From positions 1 to 58,994 of the forward strand of contig JADGJL010000040.1 of the NCBI GenBank assembly GCA_027600665.1: a DNA stretch of 58,994 bases, in the 5' to 3' direction. This DNA is from Irineochytrium annulatum. Taxonomy: Eukaryota; Chytridiomycota; Chytridiomycetes; Chytridiales; Chytridiaceae. Made by a program: the position numbers and the translations under genes. Shown piece after piece: positions 25,321-33,835 of the stretch; position 1 is the first letter of the stretch; every line of letters begins with the position of its first letter. The notes below the pieces were generated by a model. The model was not told where the DNA came from and ran no database searches. It saw only the letters and a list, made by a program, of their open reading frames with translations.

Positions 25321-25737
25321 TCAATTGGTGACGGCATCGGCTGTTGTTTTTACTCTTCTGTGAATCTCTTCGGTTCCAGCTTCCAAAGCAGTTTCGTAGT
25401 ATGAGCGTTTATGGTCAATAACTTCCATGGTCCTTCTTAGTTGCTCCATTTGTGCTTCAACAATGGCTTTTCGTTCCGTGAACATATCATATCTTTGCTT
25501 CAGGGTGGAATCCCCTTCAGAACACCATTCAATAAAATCCTTGATGTCTTTGATCGGCATTCCGGTCAGCTTCAGGCATTGAATGATCTTTAGAAAATCG
25601 ATGTCTGAATCTTTGAACAAGCGCGTTCCGCTCGTGGTACGTTCTACAAAAGGCATAAGTCCTTCCTTATCATAGTACCGCAATGTATATACTGTAAGGT
25701 CTAATTTTTTGGCAACTTCACCGATTGAATAGGTCAT
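25321..25737 (-). CDS. MerR-family regulator (paralogue 1)
   Basis: 138 residues. The winged helix-turn-helix starts with YSIGEVAKKLDLTVYTLRYYDKEGLMPFVERT and RLFKDSDIDFLKIIQCLKLTGMPIKDIKDFIEW, followed by the long dimerisation coil (residues about 75-125). It has no metal-binding cysteine cluster, so it belongs to the group that senses organic electrophiles or drugs (AdhR/YraB-like). It is divergent from the zinc alcohol dehydrogenase, whose promoter has a 19-bp MerR-type spacer. A second dyad at 25771-25784 lies close to its own start, suggesting autoregulation. Confidence 0.9.
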   Translation of the reverse strand: MTYSIGEVAKKLDLTVYTLRYYDKEGLMPFVERTTSGTRLFKDSDIDFLKIIQCLKLTGMPIKDIKDFIEWCSEGDSTLKQRYDMFTERKAIVEAQMEQLRRTMEVIDHKRSYYETALEAGTEEIHRRVKTTADAVTN

Positions 25738-25770
25738 TTATAATGAATTCCTTTCTACGAGGGGTAGACT

Positions 25771-25784
25771 TCGAGTTAACTCTA
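25771..25784. promoter_or_regulatory. Second MerR-type dyad near the MerR gene
   Basis: TCGAGTTAACTCTA shares its core with the operator at 25869-25882. On the minus strand the flanking hexamers are poor matches to -35/-10, so it may act as an autoregulatory site rather than as an activated promoter. Confidence 0.45.
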
Positions 25785-25862
25785 GGATTGATCCGAGTGA
25801 ATTCTATCATGTTGGATTACTGGATGTCAAAGTACGTTGGAGATAAAAAATAAGATAAACAT

Positions 25863-25893
25863 TTGACCTAGAGTTAACTAGAGGGCGTAAGAT
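25863..25893 (+). promoter_or_regulatory. MerR-type promoter with 19-bp spacer
   Basis: -35 TTGACC (25863-25868) and -10 TAAGAT (25888-25893) are separated by 19 bp that contain the imperfect dyad TAGAGTTAACTAGA (25869-25882). The design matches 7030-7060 and 51456-51486. It lies upstream of the alcohol dehydrogenase and divergent from MerR paralogue 1. Confidence 0.78.
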
Positions 25894-25929
25894 TATTTTT
25901 GTACTTACAATTACGAGGAGGTTATTCCA

Positions 25930-26970
25930 TTGATTATAGCTAAAGCCAGAGCCGTTGACGGACCAGATCAACTATTCAGAAGTGCTGAAATTAAACGACG
26001 TGATCTGGATACCAATGATGTATTAATCGAGATTAAATATGCCGGTATCTGCCATTCTGACATCCATACTGCCCACGGTGAATGGGGTCCTGTGAACTAT
26101 CCACTCGTTCCTGGGCACGAAATTGCCGGGATTGTAACTGATGTAGGAAGCGGAGTCTCCAAATATAAGGTTGGTGACCGAGTAGGGGTCGGATGTATGG
26201 TCGACTCTTGTGGTGAATGTGTTAACTGCCGCAAAGGTGAAGAGCAGTACTGTCTCAAAGGAAATATTCAAACTTACGCTGGAGTAGACAAATACGGTGA
26301 ACCTACGCAAGGTGGATATTCAACACATATTGTTGTCGTAGAGGATTTTGTCGTTCGCATCCCTGATAACATTGCACTTGATGCAGCTGCACCTTTGCTG
26401 TGTGCCGGTATTACGACGTATTCACCTCTTCATCACTGGGGAGCTGGCCCAGGCAAGAAGGTTGCCGTTGTAGGTATGGGTGGTCTGGGTCATATGGCTG
26501 TCAAAATCGCACATGCGATGGGTGCGGAAGTAACGGTCCTCTCCCAATCCTTGAGCAAAAAAGAAGATGGACTGCAATTTGGTGCAGATCATTACTTTGC
26601 CACAAGCGAACCCGAGACCTTCGAAAAACTTGCAGGAACCTTTGATCTGATGATTAACACGGTGAGTGCCAATATTGACATTAACGCGTATTTCTCACTG
26701 CTCACGCTGGATGGTACACTCGTGAACGTGGGAGCTCCTCCAGAACCATTAGCCGTAAACGTATTTTCTCTGATCGGTCATCGCCGTTCATTCGCAGGTT
26801 CCATGATTGGTGGCATTCGTGAGACGCAAGAGATGCTTGATTTCTGTGCAGAACATGATATTGCGCCTAACATTGAGGTTATCTCGGCTGATCAGATTGA
26901 CGAAGCTTACAAGCGTGTATTGGCTTCTGACGTGAAATATCGCTTTGTTATTGATATCAACACCATGTAA
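25930..26970 (+). CDS. Zinc-dependent alcohol dehydrogenase (MDR family)
   Basis: A 346-residue medium-chain dehydrogenase of the cinnamyl-alcohol/YahK type. The catalytic zinc site has C41 (GICHSDIH) and H63-E64 (PGHE). The structural zinc site is C94, C97, C100 and C108 ([15 protein letters not shown]). The nucleotide-binding motif is GMGGLGH. It probably reduces aldehydes with NADPH. It starts at TTG 25930, with GAGGAGG 8 nt upstream. The MerR-type promoter and adjacent MerR gene point to induction by a reactive aldehyde, as with AdhR-AdhA of B. subtilis. Confidence 0.92.
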   Translation: MIIAKARAVDGPDQLFRSAEIKRRDLDTNDVLIEIKYAGICHSDIHTAHGEWGPVNYPLVPGHEIAGIVTDVGSGVSKYKVGDRVGVGCMVDSCGECVNCRKGEEQYCLKGNIQTYAGVDKYGEPTQGGYSTHIVVVEDFVVRIPDNIALDAAAPLLCAGITTYSPLHHWGAGPGKKVAVVGMGGLGHMAVKIAHAMGAEVTVLSQSLSKKEDGLQFGADHYFATSEPETFEKLAGTFDLMINTVSANIDINAYFSLLTLDGTLVNVGAPPEPLAVNVFSLIGHRRSFAGSMIGGIRETQEMLDFCAEHDIAPNIEVISADQIDEAYKRVLASDVKYRFVIDINTM

Positions 26971-27012
26971 GTGTGGAGTGTGATTATTGATAGGGATAGT
27001 TAAAGATAGAAT

Positions 27013-27044
27013 AAAGCAGCTGCCTATAAGGTCAGCTGCTTTTT
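27013..27044 (+). terminator. Terminator after alcohol dehydrogenase
   Basis: AAAGCAGCTG/CAGCTGCTTT stem with a 10-nt loop, followed by T. Confidence 0.8.
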
Positions 27045-27125
27045 ATCTTGTTCATTGTAGGATCCTTTTTAGCTCACCTTCCTGGTGAAAGTTCATATTT
27101 AATCTTTCAGCATGATATGGTTAAG

Positions 27126-27150
27126 TAAAAAGAGCCGCAGCAGCGGCTCA
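27126..27150 (-). terminator. Terminator of the minus-strand unknown gene
   Basis: GAGCCGCTG/CAGCGGCTC-type hairpin with five T on the minus strand, directly after the stop of the gene at 27157. Confidence 0.75.
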
Positions 27151-27156
27151 AATAAA

Positions 27157-27675
27157 TTAAAAGTTAAGATGCAGCAATGGCTTAATATGCTTAGCAGCGG
27201 CACTGAACTGATCAGAAAATTCTTCTGAATCGTGGTATTCTTTAGGCAAATCATTCAGGAATAATTTGATCTGTTTGGCTAATTTTATACGTACTTCAGA
27301 ATCTGTACGGTTTCCTTTTAATTGATCCTTTACAAGATAACCATATTCATTTCTAAATATTAAAAAGTCATTTATAAGAACATTTATATAATCAGAGAAG
27401 TTTTTAGTGTGTTCTTTGATGAGCGTTAATCGGTCATTTATTAAAATGATGGAAGTATAAACATCAAACATTTGCTCGATTTCTCCAGTAGACTGTACCT
27501 CACTGGTTTGAGAAAGTGTATCATCCAGATTCTGTACTCTCGAAACAAAACTCGTATAATAATCCGAATTGACCGCAATTTCTTTCTTGCGAGTTGAGTT
27601 TTCAATTAAAATAAAAGTTGAACCAATGATCAATAGAACCAAGAGGAATATAATGATATTAGAATATTTTTTCAT
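27157..27675 (-). CDS. Membrane-anchored protein of unknown function
   Basis: 172 residues. One N-terminal membrane helix (NIIIFLLVLLIIGSTFILI, about 5-23) is followed by a helical, charged outer domain with no motif I recognise. It is AT-rich compared with its neighbours. The ribosome site before the ATG is weak (GGGAAG about 12 nt upstream), so expression may be low. It is bounded by its own terminator and lies convergent to the alcohol dehydrogenase. Confidence 0.6.
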   Translation of the reverse strand: MKKYSNIIIFLLVLLIIGSTFILIENSTRKKEIAVNSDYYTSFVSRVQNLDDTLSQTSEVQSTGEIEQMFDVYTSIILINDRLTLIKEHTKNFSDYINVLINDFLIFRNEYGYLVKDQLKGNRTDSEVRIKLAKQIKLFLNDLPKEYHDSEEFSDQFSAAAKHIKPLLHLNF

Positions 27676-27968
27676 GTAGTATTATGCTTCCCGTTAGTGA
27701 GAATGAAGTGTAATTCTGCAGCTACGAGAACGAATACCCCTCCCAATGAAATTAAAACTTTCAATTATGTAACCCCCATATTTTTTTTGTACAGAACATT
27801 AAAGAGGTTAACACAAAAAAAGGGAATAGATCTATCTGCATAATTTACCACTTATATAGGTTGTTTGTTATTATAATATTCTATCTTGAAATTGCTACAG
27901 ACATAGGTGTGAAGCTAGCTAAATCTAATAATTACTTGAAGAAACTTGAAAGGAGTGGAAGCAGAAAG

Positions 27969-28442
27969 ATGACAGCATTATTTTCACATCAGCCCGAAGG
28001 GTATGAATGTCCATTTTGTGGTATTTGGGGTATCGAGCGACCTGATCAGGGAACCAAACAAAGAGATATTATCTATCAGAATGAAAAGGTAACGGCATTT
28101 ATAGCAGGCAAGTGGTGGCCAAACAATAAAGGACATGTGCTTGTTGTTCCAAATCAACATTTCGAGAACATCTTTGAACTTCCTACGGACTACGCTGCTG
28201 AGATTCATTACGCGGCTCAACTTACAGCATGGGCAATGAAAAGTACATATGGATGTGAAGGAATCTCTACACGACAGCATAATGAACCTGCAGGTAATCA
28301 AGATGTATGGCATTATCATCTGCATGTTTATCCCAGATACGTGAATGGTCAACTTTATCTGACAAAGGGTTCTCAATCCGATCCAGATGAACGCGCATTC
28401 TGTGCTGATCAGTTGCGTTCTTGGATTAAGGAAAACATTTAA
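27969..28442 (+). CDS. HIT-family protein
   Basis: A 157-residue histidine-triad protein. The triad HYHLHVYPR has H115, H117 and H119; family members cleave or transfer nucleotides (Ap4A hydrolase, AMP-lysine hydrolase, GalT-like). An N-terminal CPFCGI pair (C14, C17) may bind zinc, as in many bacterial HIT proteins. AAGGAG lies 14 nt before the chosen ATG 27969; an open frame upstream (from 27861) is not supported by a ribosome site. Confidence 0.85.
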   Translation: MTALFSHQPEGYECPFCGIWGIERPDQGTKQRDIIYQNEKVTAFIAGKWWPNNKGHVLVVPNQHFENIFELPTDYAAEIHYAAQLTAWAMKSTYGCEGISTRQHNEPAGNQDVWHYHLHVYPRYVNGQLYLTKGSQSDPDERAFCADQLRSWIKENI

Positions 28443-28569
28443 AGTCTAGCAAGCTACTTATCGTTTTGAGTTATCGGACAGATAGGGGTTTTTGAATTTG
28501 ATATTCATGATAGAATGAGTTTGAATGGGGCAAATTAAATAGTATATTTCATGATATAGGGGGAAACCA

Positions 28570-28941
28570 ATGGAGACCTTTGCAGAATTTATAGCACGCA
28601 TCGATAACCCGGAACACCAGGCACGAACGGAAGAAGTTTTGAACTGGATCACTGAAAGATTCCCGAATTTAAAACAAAAAATTGCATGGAACCAACCGAT
28701 GTTCACCGATCATGATACCTTCATTATTGGTTTTAGTGTATCCAAGCAACATTTGGCTGTTGCTCCCGAAAAGGCAGGAATTAATCGTTTTTCGGAAGAG
28801 ATCACTAAAGCCGGTTATGATCATACCAAAGAGTTGGTGCGAATGAAGTGGAAACAGGAGATTGATTATTCGTTACTTGAGAGAATAATTGAGTTTAATA
28901 TCGCGGATAAGGCAGAATGTTCAACATTTTGGCGAAAATAA
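28570..28941 (+). CDS. DUF1801 / YdhG-like iron chaperone candidate
   Basis: A 123-residue small protein. It begins METFAEFIARIDNPEHQARTEEVLNWI, then has KIAWNQPMFTDHDTFIIGFSVSKQHLAVAP and ELVRMKWKQEIDYSLLERIIEF. This matches my memory of the DUF1801/YdhG family, which has a frataxin-like fold; B. subtilis YdhG (Fra) has been reported to help iron delivery for Fe-S clusters and haem. The exact role here is inferred. GGGGG lies upstream of the ATG. Confidence 0.82.
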   Translation: METFAEFIARIDNPEHQARTEEVLNWITERFPNLKQKIAWNQPMFTDHDTFIIGFSVSKQHLAVAPEKAGINRFSEEITKAGYDHTKELVRMKWKQEIDYSLLERIIEFNIADKAECSTFWRK

Positions 28942-28952
28942 ATTGCACACAT

Positions 28953-28990
28953 AAAAGACCCCCGACTTCCGGATGAGGAAATAGGGGGGT
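28953..28990 (-). terminator. Terminator between YdhG-like gene and aldo/keto reductase
   Basis: A GC-rich stem GACCCCC/GGGGGT closes a 20-nt loop. Four T follow on the minus strand, so it mainly ends the aldo/keto reductase transcript. Confidence 0.7.
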
Positions 28991-29014
28991 TCTCCATTTT
29001 CTTAGGAAAATTTA

Positions 29015-29995
29015 CTATTGAGCACCTACTACAGGATGAGGTACATAAGGTTCTTCAAGGAATGTGACATCTTCTGAGGTCAACTTAATGGAAAGAGCAC
29101 CTACAGCATCTTCCAGATGTGATAATTTGGTGGCACCGATAATTGGAGCCGCTACAGTGTCTTTTTGTAGCAACCACGCAAGTGCGATGTGTGTACGAGG
29201 GACACCGTATTTTTCTGCAATGGATGCAACCCGTTCAACCACAAGTCGATCTGCATCACTGGTCGCATTGTACTTGGATTTCTGAATTTCGTCTGTCTCG
29301 GATCGAAGGGTCGATACGGACCAGTCACGGGTTAACCTGCCTGAAGCAAGAGGACTGTAAGGAGTCACACCAATCTTTTCTTCCTTGCATAACGGTAACA
29401 TTTCACGTTCTTCTTCGCGGTAGATGAGGTTCAAGTGGTTCTGCATGGAGACAAACTTGGTCCAACCATGTTTCTCTGCTACATGTAATGCCTTTTGGAA
29501 CTGCCAAGCGAACATGGCTGAAGCCCCAATGTATCTTACTTTCCCGGACTTCACCACATCATGTAAGGCTTCCATGGTTTCTTCAATAGGCGTATTGTAG
29601 TCCCAACGATGAATGATATACAGATCTACATAATCCGTTTCCAATCGTCTCAGGCTTTTATCAATCTCACTCAGGATGGCTTTTCTGGAAAGGCCAGAAC
29701 CGTTGGGTCCTTTATGCATCTGTCCATGTACTTTGGTTGCAATAACGACCTCATCCCGATTAGCGAAATCCTTTAACGCCCGACCAAGGTACTCCTCGCT
29801 CGTACCCAGAGAATATACATTCGCTGTATCAAAGAAATTGATGCCCAGATCCAGCGCTTTTTTGATCACGGGGCGAGAGTCCTCTTCATTCAGTACCCAC
29901 TGATGAACCCATTTACTGGCGTCTCCAAACCCCATACATCCTAGGCAAAATCGAGATACGTCCAAGCCAGTGTTACCCAGTTTCGTATATTCCAT
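29015..29995 (-). CDS. Aldo/keto reductase
   Basis: A 326-residue TIM-barrel NADPH-dependent reductase of the YajO/YghZ-like group. The catalytic tetrad is D56, Y61 (FFDTANVYS), K88 (ATKVHG) and H129 (YIIHRWD), with NADPH contacts in the C-terminal PIIGATKLSHLEDAV. It reduces carbonyl compounds in the cytosol; the natural substrate is unknown. AAAGGA precedes the ATG. It is divergent from helD, with about 400 bp between them. Confidence 0.9.
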   Translation of the reverse strand: MEYTKLGNTGLDVSRFCLGCMGFGDASKWVHQWVLNEEDSRPVIKKALDLGINFFDTANVYSLGTSEEYLGRALKDFANRDEVVIATKVHGQMHKGPNGSGLSRKAILSEIDKSLRRLETDYVDLYIIHRWDYNTPIEETMEALHDVVKSGKVRYIGASAMFAWQFQKALHVAEKHGWTKFVSMQNHLNLIYREEEREMLPLCKEEKIGVTPYSPLASGRLTRDWSVSTLRSETDEIQKSKYNATSDADRLVVERVASIAEKYGVPRTHIALAWLLQKDTVAAPIIGATKLSHLEDAVGALSIKLTSEDVTFLEEPYVPHPVVGAQ

Positions 29996-30153
29996 GTCAT
30001 GTTCATATCCTTTCTAATGTTTATTATTGCCACCGGTCTGGTGATCTATTTACACCATTAGTATGTCATAACAAATGAACGAGCGGGTACCACATTTCTA
30101 TCAAACTATTGCCTAATCTTCTCACAATCCCAGAATTCGTTAGATCGAGGACA

Positions 30154-30190
30154 TAAAAAAAGATGCTCCTTGTAACTCAAGGAACATCTT
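30154..30190 (-). terminator. Orphan minus-strand terminator
   Basis: AAGATG-x-TCCTT pairs with AAGGA-x-CATCTT across a 7-nt loop; the minus strand then has seven T. No minus-strand gene lies upstream before helD, so it would end antisense transcription from the helD side or attenuate the reductase transcript. Confidence 0.65.
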
Positions 30191-30240
30191 ATGCATTATC
30201 AATTATGAATGAACTCCAACTCAGACAGTGAATAAAAAGA

Positions 30241-30269
30241 TTGAACTAGAAAAAACGCCATGATATAAT
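30241..30269 (+). promoter_or_regulatory. Sigma-A promoter of helD
   Basis: TTGAAC (30241-30246), a 17-bp spacer and TATAAT (30264-30269). It is the best consensus promoter in the window and gives a leader of about 130 nt. Confidence 0.8.
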
Positions 30270-30289
30270 CTATAGCGCAATTGACATTT

Positions 30290-30383
30290 TTATTAGGAAC
30301 AAAGGGTGAATCATTATTTCTCCTAATTTAATTTTACATCCGACATTCCGATTTGTCAATGCTCTTTTTTGGGGTCCTAATAA
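30290..30383 (+). promoter_or_regulatory. Inverted repeat in the helD leader
   Basis: TTATTAGGA (30290-30298) is the exact complement of TCCTAATAA (30375-30383). The right arm ends directly before the ATG at 30384 and 24 nt before the preferred start. It could form a long-range stem in the leader RNA near the ribosome site; a third TCCTAAT at about 30320 competes for the left arm. Confidence 0.4.
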
Positions 30384-30407
30384 ATGGAAAAGGGAGTGGG
30401 TTCATTC

Positions 30408-32825
30408 ATGGATAAAACCGTTGAATGGAAGTTGGAAGAGGAAAGATTAGTGCAGGTAAGGAGCAAGCTTCAGGCAAGACTCGACGACTTAGAACCAAAG
30501 GTTGAAGGACTGCATGAACAGGCAGCCGAAATTCGTAAACGGTTTTGGGAAGAAGTGACGATTAACACGGGTTCGTACACCGATTTTGAAGATGCCTTCT
30601 ATACCATTAATCAGCAATCGAGAGTGTTGGCCGAGAGGGAACGTGGGCACAAGCTGTTAACGCAACAATGGAAAAATACAAAGAGATTACTTCCGACACC
30701 GTATTTTGGTCGCTTCGATTATAAGGAAAAAGGCATGACATATACTGAACAGATCTACATCGGCGTATCTTCCTTCATGGATGAAGATGGATTGAGCTTT
30801 CTCATTTATGATTGGCGTACGCCAATTGCGAGTCTGTACTATGATCACTCTCCGGGGCCAGCAAGTTATGACACACCTTCAGGACAAATCGAGGGTACGA
30901 TGGAGCTCAAGCGTCAATTTCAGATCCAACACGGGCAGCTTCTTAGCATGTTTGACTCAAATGAGACGATCGGTGACGAATTGTTACAGCAAGTACTCGC
31001 CAAAGGTGCAGACTCACAAATGAAAAGCATTGTAGCAACCATCCAAAAGGAACAAAATGCTATTATCCGTGATGACCGAAGCCGTATGCTCATTGTTCAG
31101 GGAGCAGCTGGCAGTGGCAAGACGTCCGCTGCGTTACAGCGAGTGGCCTACTTGTTATACAAACACCGGCAGACCGTTAAGGCAGATCAGATTGTACTTT
31201 TCTCTCCGAATCCGATGTTTACCAGTTATACCTCCACCGTACTCCCGGAACTTGGCGAAGAGAACATGCAGCAGACCACTTTTCAGGAATATCTAAATTA
31301 TTGGCTGGATTCCTCCTTACGACCAGAGGATGCTTTTGATCAGATTGAATATGTGCTGACAGCCCAGGGAGATCCAGGATATGAAGCTCGTATGGAGGCG
31401 ATCAAGTATAAAGCTTCGGAGACATTCCTTCAAGTGCTCCAAAACTACGGGAAGTGGTTGGGAGGAGAGGGGATGCTGTTCAATGGGATTCGATTTCGGG
31501 AACGTGAGTTCATCACTGCGGACCGAATTAAGAACCAATTTTACAGTTTGGATCAAAATCTGACACTGTCCAACCGAATTCTTCTTGTGCAGGAATGGCT
31601 GCTGAGAGAACTCGTTATGCTAGAACGTCTGGAACGTGAAGCCGACTGGGTTCTGGAGGAGTTGAATTATCTGGATACCGATGAGTATGTGGAAGCTTAC
31701 GGTATGCTTCACAAAGAAAAGCCTGTGTTCGATGTCGCGGAAAAGTATGCAGCACGAGATAACGGTAATAACAGCGCAGAGCAAGATGAGGGTGCTTTTG
31801 ATTTTGCAGAGCGCGAAGAGGAATTGCTTCGTCAGAAACTGGTGAAAAACATGTTTAAACCTTTAAGGAAGAGTGTGCGGAAATTCCAGTTCGTGGATGT
31901 GAAAGGGATATATGAACAACTATTTGCAGATGAAGCCGCTTATCGGGAACGAACGAATGGGGCAATCCCCCCGCAGCATTGGGCTGAGATATGCAAACAA
32001 ACCAGGGAGATGATCCTCCAGAACAAGCTTTTCCATGAGGATGCTACTCCTTATTTATATGTAAAAGAACTGATCGAGGGCGTTCGGACGAATAGAGAGA
32101 TTCGTTATGTCTTCGTGGATGAAGGTCAGGATTATTCAGCGTTTCAATACGAATATCTCAAGAAACTGTTTCCTCGTGCTCGCATGACCGTATTGGGAGA
32201 TTTCGGGCAAGCCATCTTTATGCAGGCTACGGAGTTAGCAGCGTCCAACTCGCCATTGATCCACCTTTATGGAGAAGCTGAAACCACGTTGATCCGCCTG
32301 GTACGCAGTTATCGTTCAACCCAAGAGATTGTTGAATTCACGAGACACATGTTACCCGGGGGAGAAGAGATTAGACCCTTTGAAAGGAGAGATCGGAAGC
32401 CTCTTTTAACAAGATTGAAGGACGAGAAGCAGCGTGGTACGCGTATTCTGGCAGACATTACTGCGCTTAAGGCAGAGGGGTTCGATTCTATCGCTGTAAT
32501 AACGAAGACCGCAGCTGAAAGCGGGGAAGCCTATGAAAGGTTACAGAGTCAAGGAGGCGAAGGGTTACAACTTATAACGAAGGATACACAGATTTTTGAA
32601 AAAGGAATCATGGTTATTCCTGTGTATCTTGCGAAAGGCGTCGAGTTCGATGCGGTCCTGGTCTATGATGCTTCACCAGAAGCTTACAGCCAGGAATATG
32701 ATCGCAAGCTTCTATATACGGCTTGCACTCGAGCCATGCACCGACTTCAACTCTACACAACGAACGAGTGGTCACCGTTTGTGCAGGCGTTACCGGCGAA
32801 TCTGTATGACACTTATCCCAAATAA
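30408..32825 (+). CDS. helD: HelD-type superfamily 1 helicase-like RNA polymerase factor
   Basis: 805 residues. An N-terminal coiled-coil arm (EEERLVQVRSKLQARLDDLE..., about 1-90) is followed by the HelD-specific region with FGRFDY and YIGVSSFMDEDGLSFLIYDWRTPIASLYY. The ATPase has Walker A GAAGSGKT (232-239) and Walker B VFVDEGQD (about 568-575), with a C-terminal 1A/2A core ending in LLYTACTRAMHRL. HelD binds stalled RNA polymerase and strips it from DNA using ATP. I start at ATG 30408 (GGGAG upstream) rather than 30384. It is monocistronic. Confidence 0.92.
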   Translation: MDKTVEWKLEEERLVQVRSKLQARLDDLEPKVEGLHEQAAEIRKRFWEEVTINTGSYTDFEDAFYTINQQSRVLAERERGHKLLTQQWKNTKRLLPTPYFGRFDYKEKGMTYTEQIYIGVSSFMDEDGLSFLIYDWRTPIASLYYDHSPGPASYDTPSGQIEGTMELKRQFQIQHGQLLSMFDSNETIGDELLQQVLAKGADSQMKSIVATIQKEQNAIIRDDRSRMLIVQGAAGSGKTSAALQRVAYLLYKHRQTVKADQIVLFSPNPMFTSYTSTVLPELGEENMQQTTFQEYLNYWLDSSLRPEDAFDQIEYVLTAQGDPGYEARMEAIKYKASETFLQVLQNYGKWLGGEGMLFNGIRFREREFITADRIKNQFYSLDQNLTLSNRILLVQEWLLRELVMLERLEREADWVLEELNYLDTDEYVEAYGMLHKEKPVFDVAEKYAARDNGNNSAEQDEGAFDFAEREEELLRQKLVKNMFKPLRKSVRKFQFVDVKGIYEQLFADEAAYRERTNGAIPPQHWAEICKQTREMILQNKLFHEDATPYLYVKELIEGVRTNREIRYVFVDEGQDYSAFQYEYLKKLFPRARMTVLGDFGQAIFMQATELAASNSPLIHLYGEAETTLIRLVRSYRSTQEIVEFTRHMLPGGEEIRPFERRDRKPLLTRLKDEKQRGTRILADITALKAEGFDSIAVITKTAAESGEAYERLQSQGGEGLQLITKDTQIFEKGIMVIPVYLAKGVEFDAVLVYDASPEAYSQEYDRKLLYTACTRAMHRLQLYTTNEWSPFVQALPANLYDTYPK

Positions 32826-32892
32826 TAATCGTGAAGATATTACTGTTATTATAAAACTTTATTACAGAACATTACTTCAAAAACAAACAAAG

Positions 32893-32920
32893 AAAGACCC
32901 GCCAATTAAGGCGGGTCTTT
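32893..32920. terminator. Bidirectional terminator, helD and sugar ABC operon
   Basis: A perfect 11-bp stem AAAGACCCGCC/GGCGGGTCTTT with a 6-nt loop. T-rich flanks occur on both strands, so it may also end the minus-strand ABC operon. Confidence 0.82.
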
Positions 32921-33003
32921 ATGTTTATCTTTAAGCCTTTATAGATTGCTACATGGATTCCCTCGAATTCCTAACGTATTAGAGTTCTGCGAGAATATAG
33001 GGA

Positions 33004-33834
33004 TTAACCTTTAACTGCGCCGGCAGTAAGGCCGCTGACGATATATTTTTGCCCAAATAGATACAGAATGAACACAGGCAACGAAGTAAGCACGAGATTG
33101 GCGAAGATCAGGTTCCAGTCCCGACTATATTTGCCGTAGAAATTGTAGATCGATAGTGGCATCGTCCAAGTGGAGCTGTCTGTCAGGAAGTATACCGGAA
33201 TGGTGATATCATTCCAGACGGACATGAACACCATGATCGCTACCGTTGCGTTAACGGGCAGGATGAGTGGTGTGACAATGCGGAAGAACACACCGAACAC
33301 ACTTGCTCCTTCCAGAAAAGCCACTTCGTCCAGTGCTCGTGGAATGGTTTTAATGAATCCACTGTACAAGAATACGCTGAAGGCTGTATTTAACGCGGCA
33401 TAGATCAGGATAACGCTAGTGATGCTGCCGTAGAACCCCAGTCCCTGTACAACACGTATGGTCGTGATAATGGACATTGGCGCAATCAGTCCCATAAAGA
33501 AATACATGTAGAGGGTGCCGGATAGTTTGGTTTCCCGACGTGCCAGAATCAATGCCGCTGCAGAAGAAGCAACGATATTAATGATGGAAGATACGCCAGT
33601 AATCAAAATACTGTTGAAGAATGCTCGCGACAGACCGCCTTCCTGGAAGACACGAACATAGTTCGAGAACTGCCATGTTTCCGGGAAACTCAGGGAGAAG
33701 CTGAGCACTTCGGCGCTGGTTTTGAATGAGCCAAAGATCAGAATGACAAGCGGCAACAGAACGATAAGAGAGGCCAGAATCAGGAAGCCTTCCACGATAT
33801 AGTTACGGATGGCGAGTTTGCGTGTATAGCCCAT
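33004..33834 (-). CDS. Carbohydrate ABC transporter permease (MalG type)
   Basis: A 276-residue CUT1-family inner-membrane permease with six helices. The EAA loop is ALDEVAFLEGASVFGVFFRIVTPLILP. It forms a heterodimer with the permease encoded just upstream; one base separates the genes. No ATPase gene is present, so the importer probably uses a shared MsmX-type ATPase encoded elsewhere, as is usual in Bacillales CUT1 systems. Confidence 0.9.
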   Translation of the reverse strand: MGYTRKLAIRNYIVEGFLILASLIVLLPLVILIFGSFKTSAEVLSFSLSFPETWQFSNYVRVFQEGGLSRAFFNSILITGVSSIINIVASSAAALILARRETKLSGTLYMYFFMGLIAPMSIITTIRVVQGLGFYGSITSVILIYAALNTAFSVFLYSGFIKTIPRALDEVAFLEGASVFGVFFRIVTPLILPVNATVAIMVFMSVWNDITIPVYFLTDSSTWTMPLSIYNFYGKYSRDWNLIFANLVLTSLPVFILYLFGQKYIVSGLTAGAVKG

Positions 33835-33835
33835 G

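Larger units (their letters stand above)
29996..30407. other. Divergent intergenic region, aldo/keto reductase and helD
   Basis: 412 bp without a gene. It holds a possible minus-strand promoter for the reductase (TTGTTA-16-TAAATA, about 30048-30075), an orphan minus-strand terminator (30154-30190), a consensus plus-strand promoter (30241-30269) and a leader with an inverted repeat before helD. Confidence 0.55.

Noticed and set aside
30085..30100. Possible T-box motif on the minus strand (TGTGGTACCCGC)
   Set aside because: It differs from the T-box core GGTGGNACCGCG, no terminator follows it on the minus strand before the reductase gene, and aldo/keto reductases are not T-box targets.
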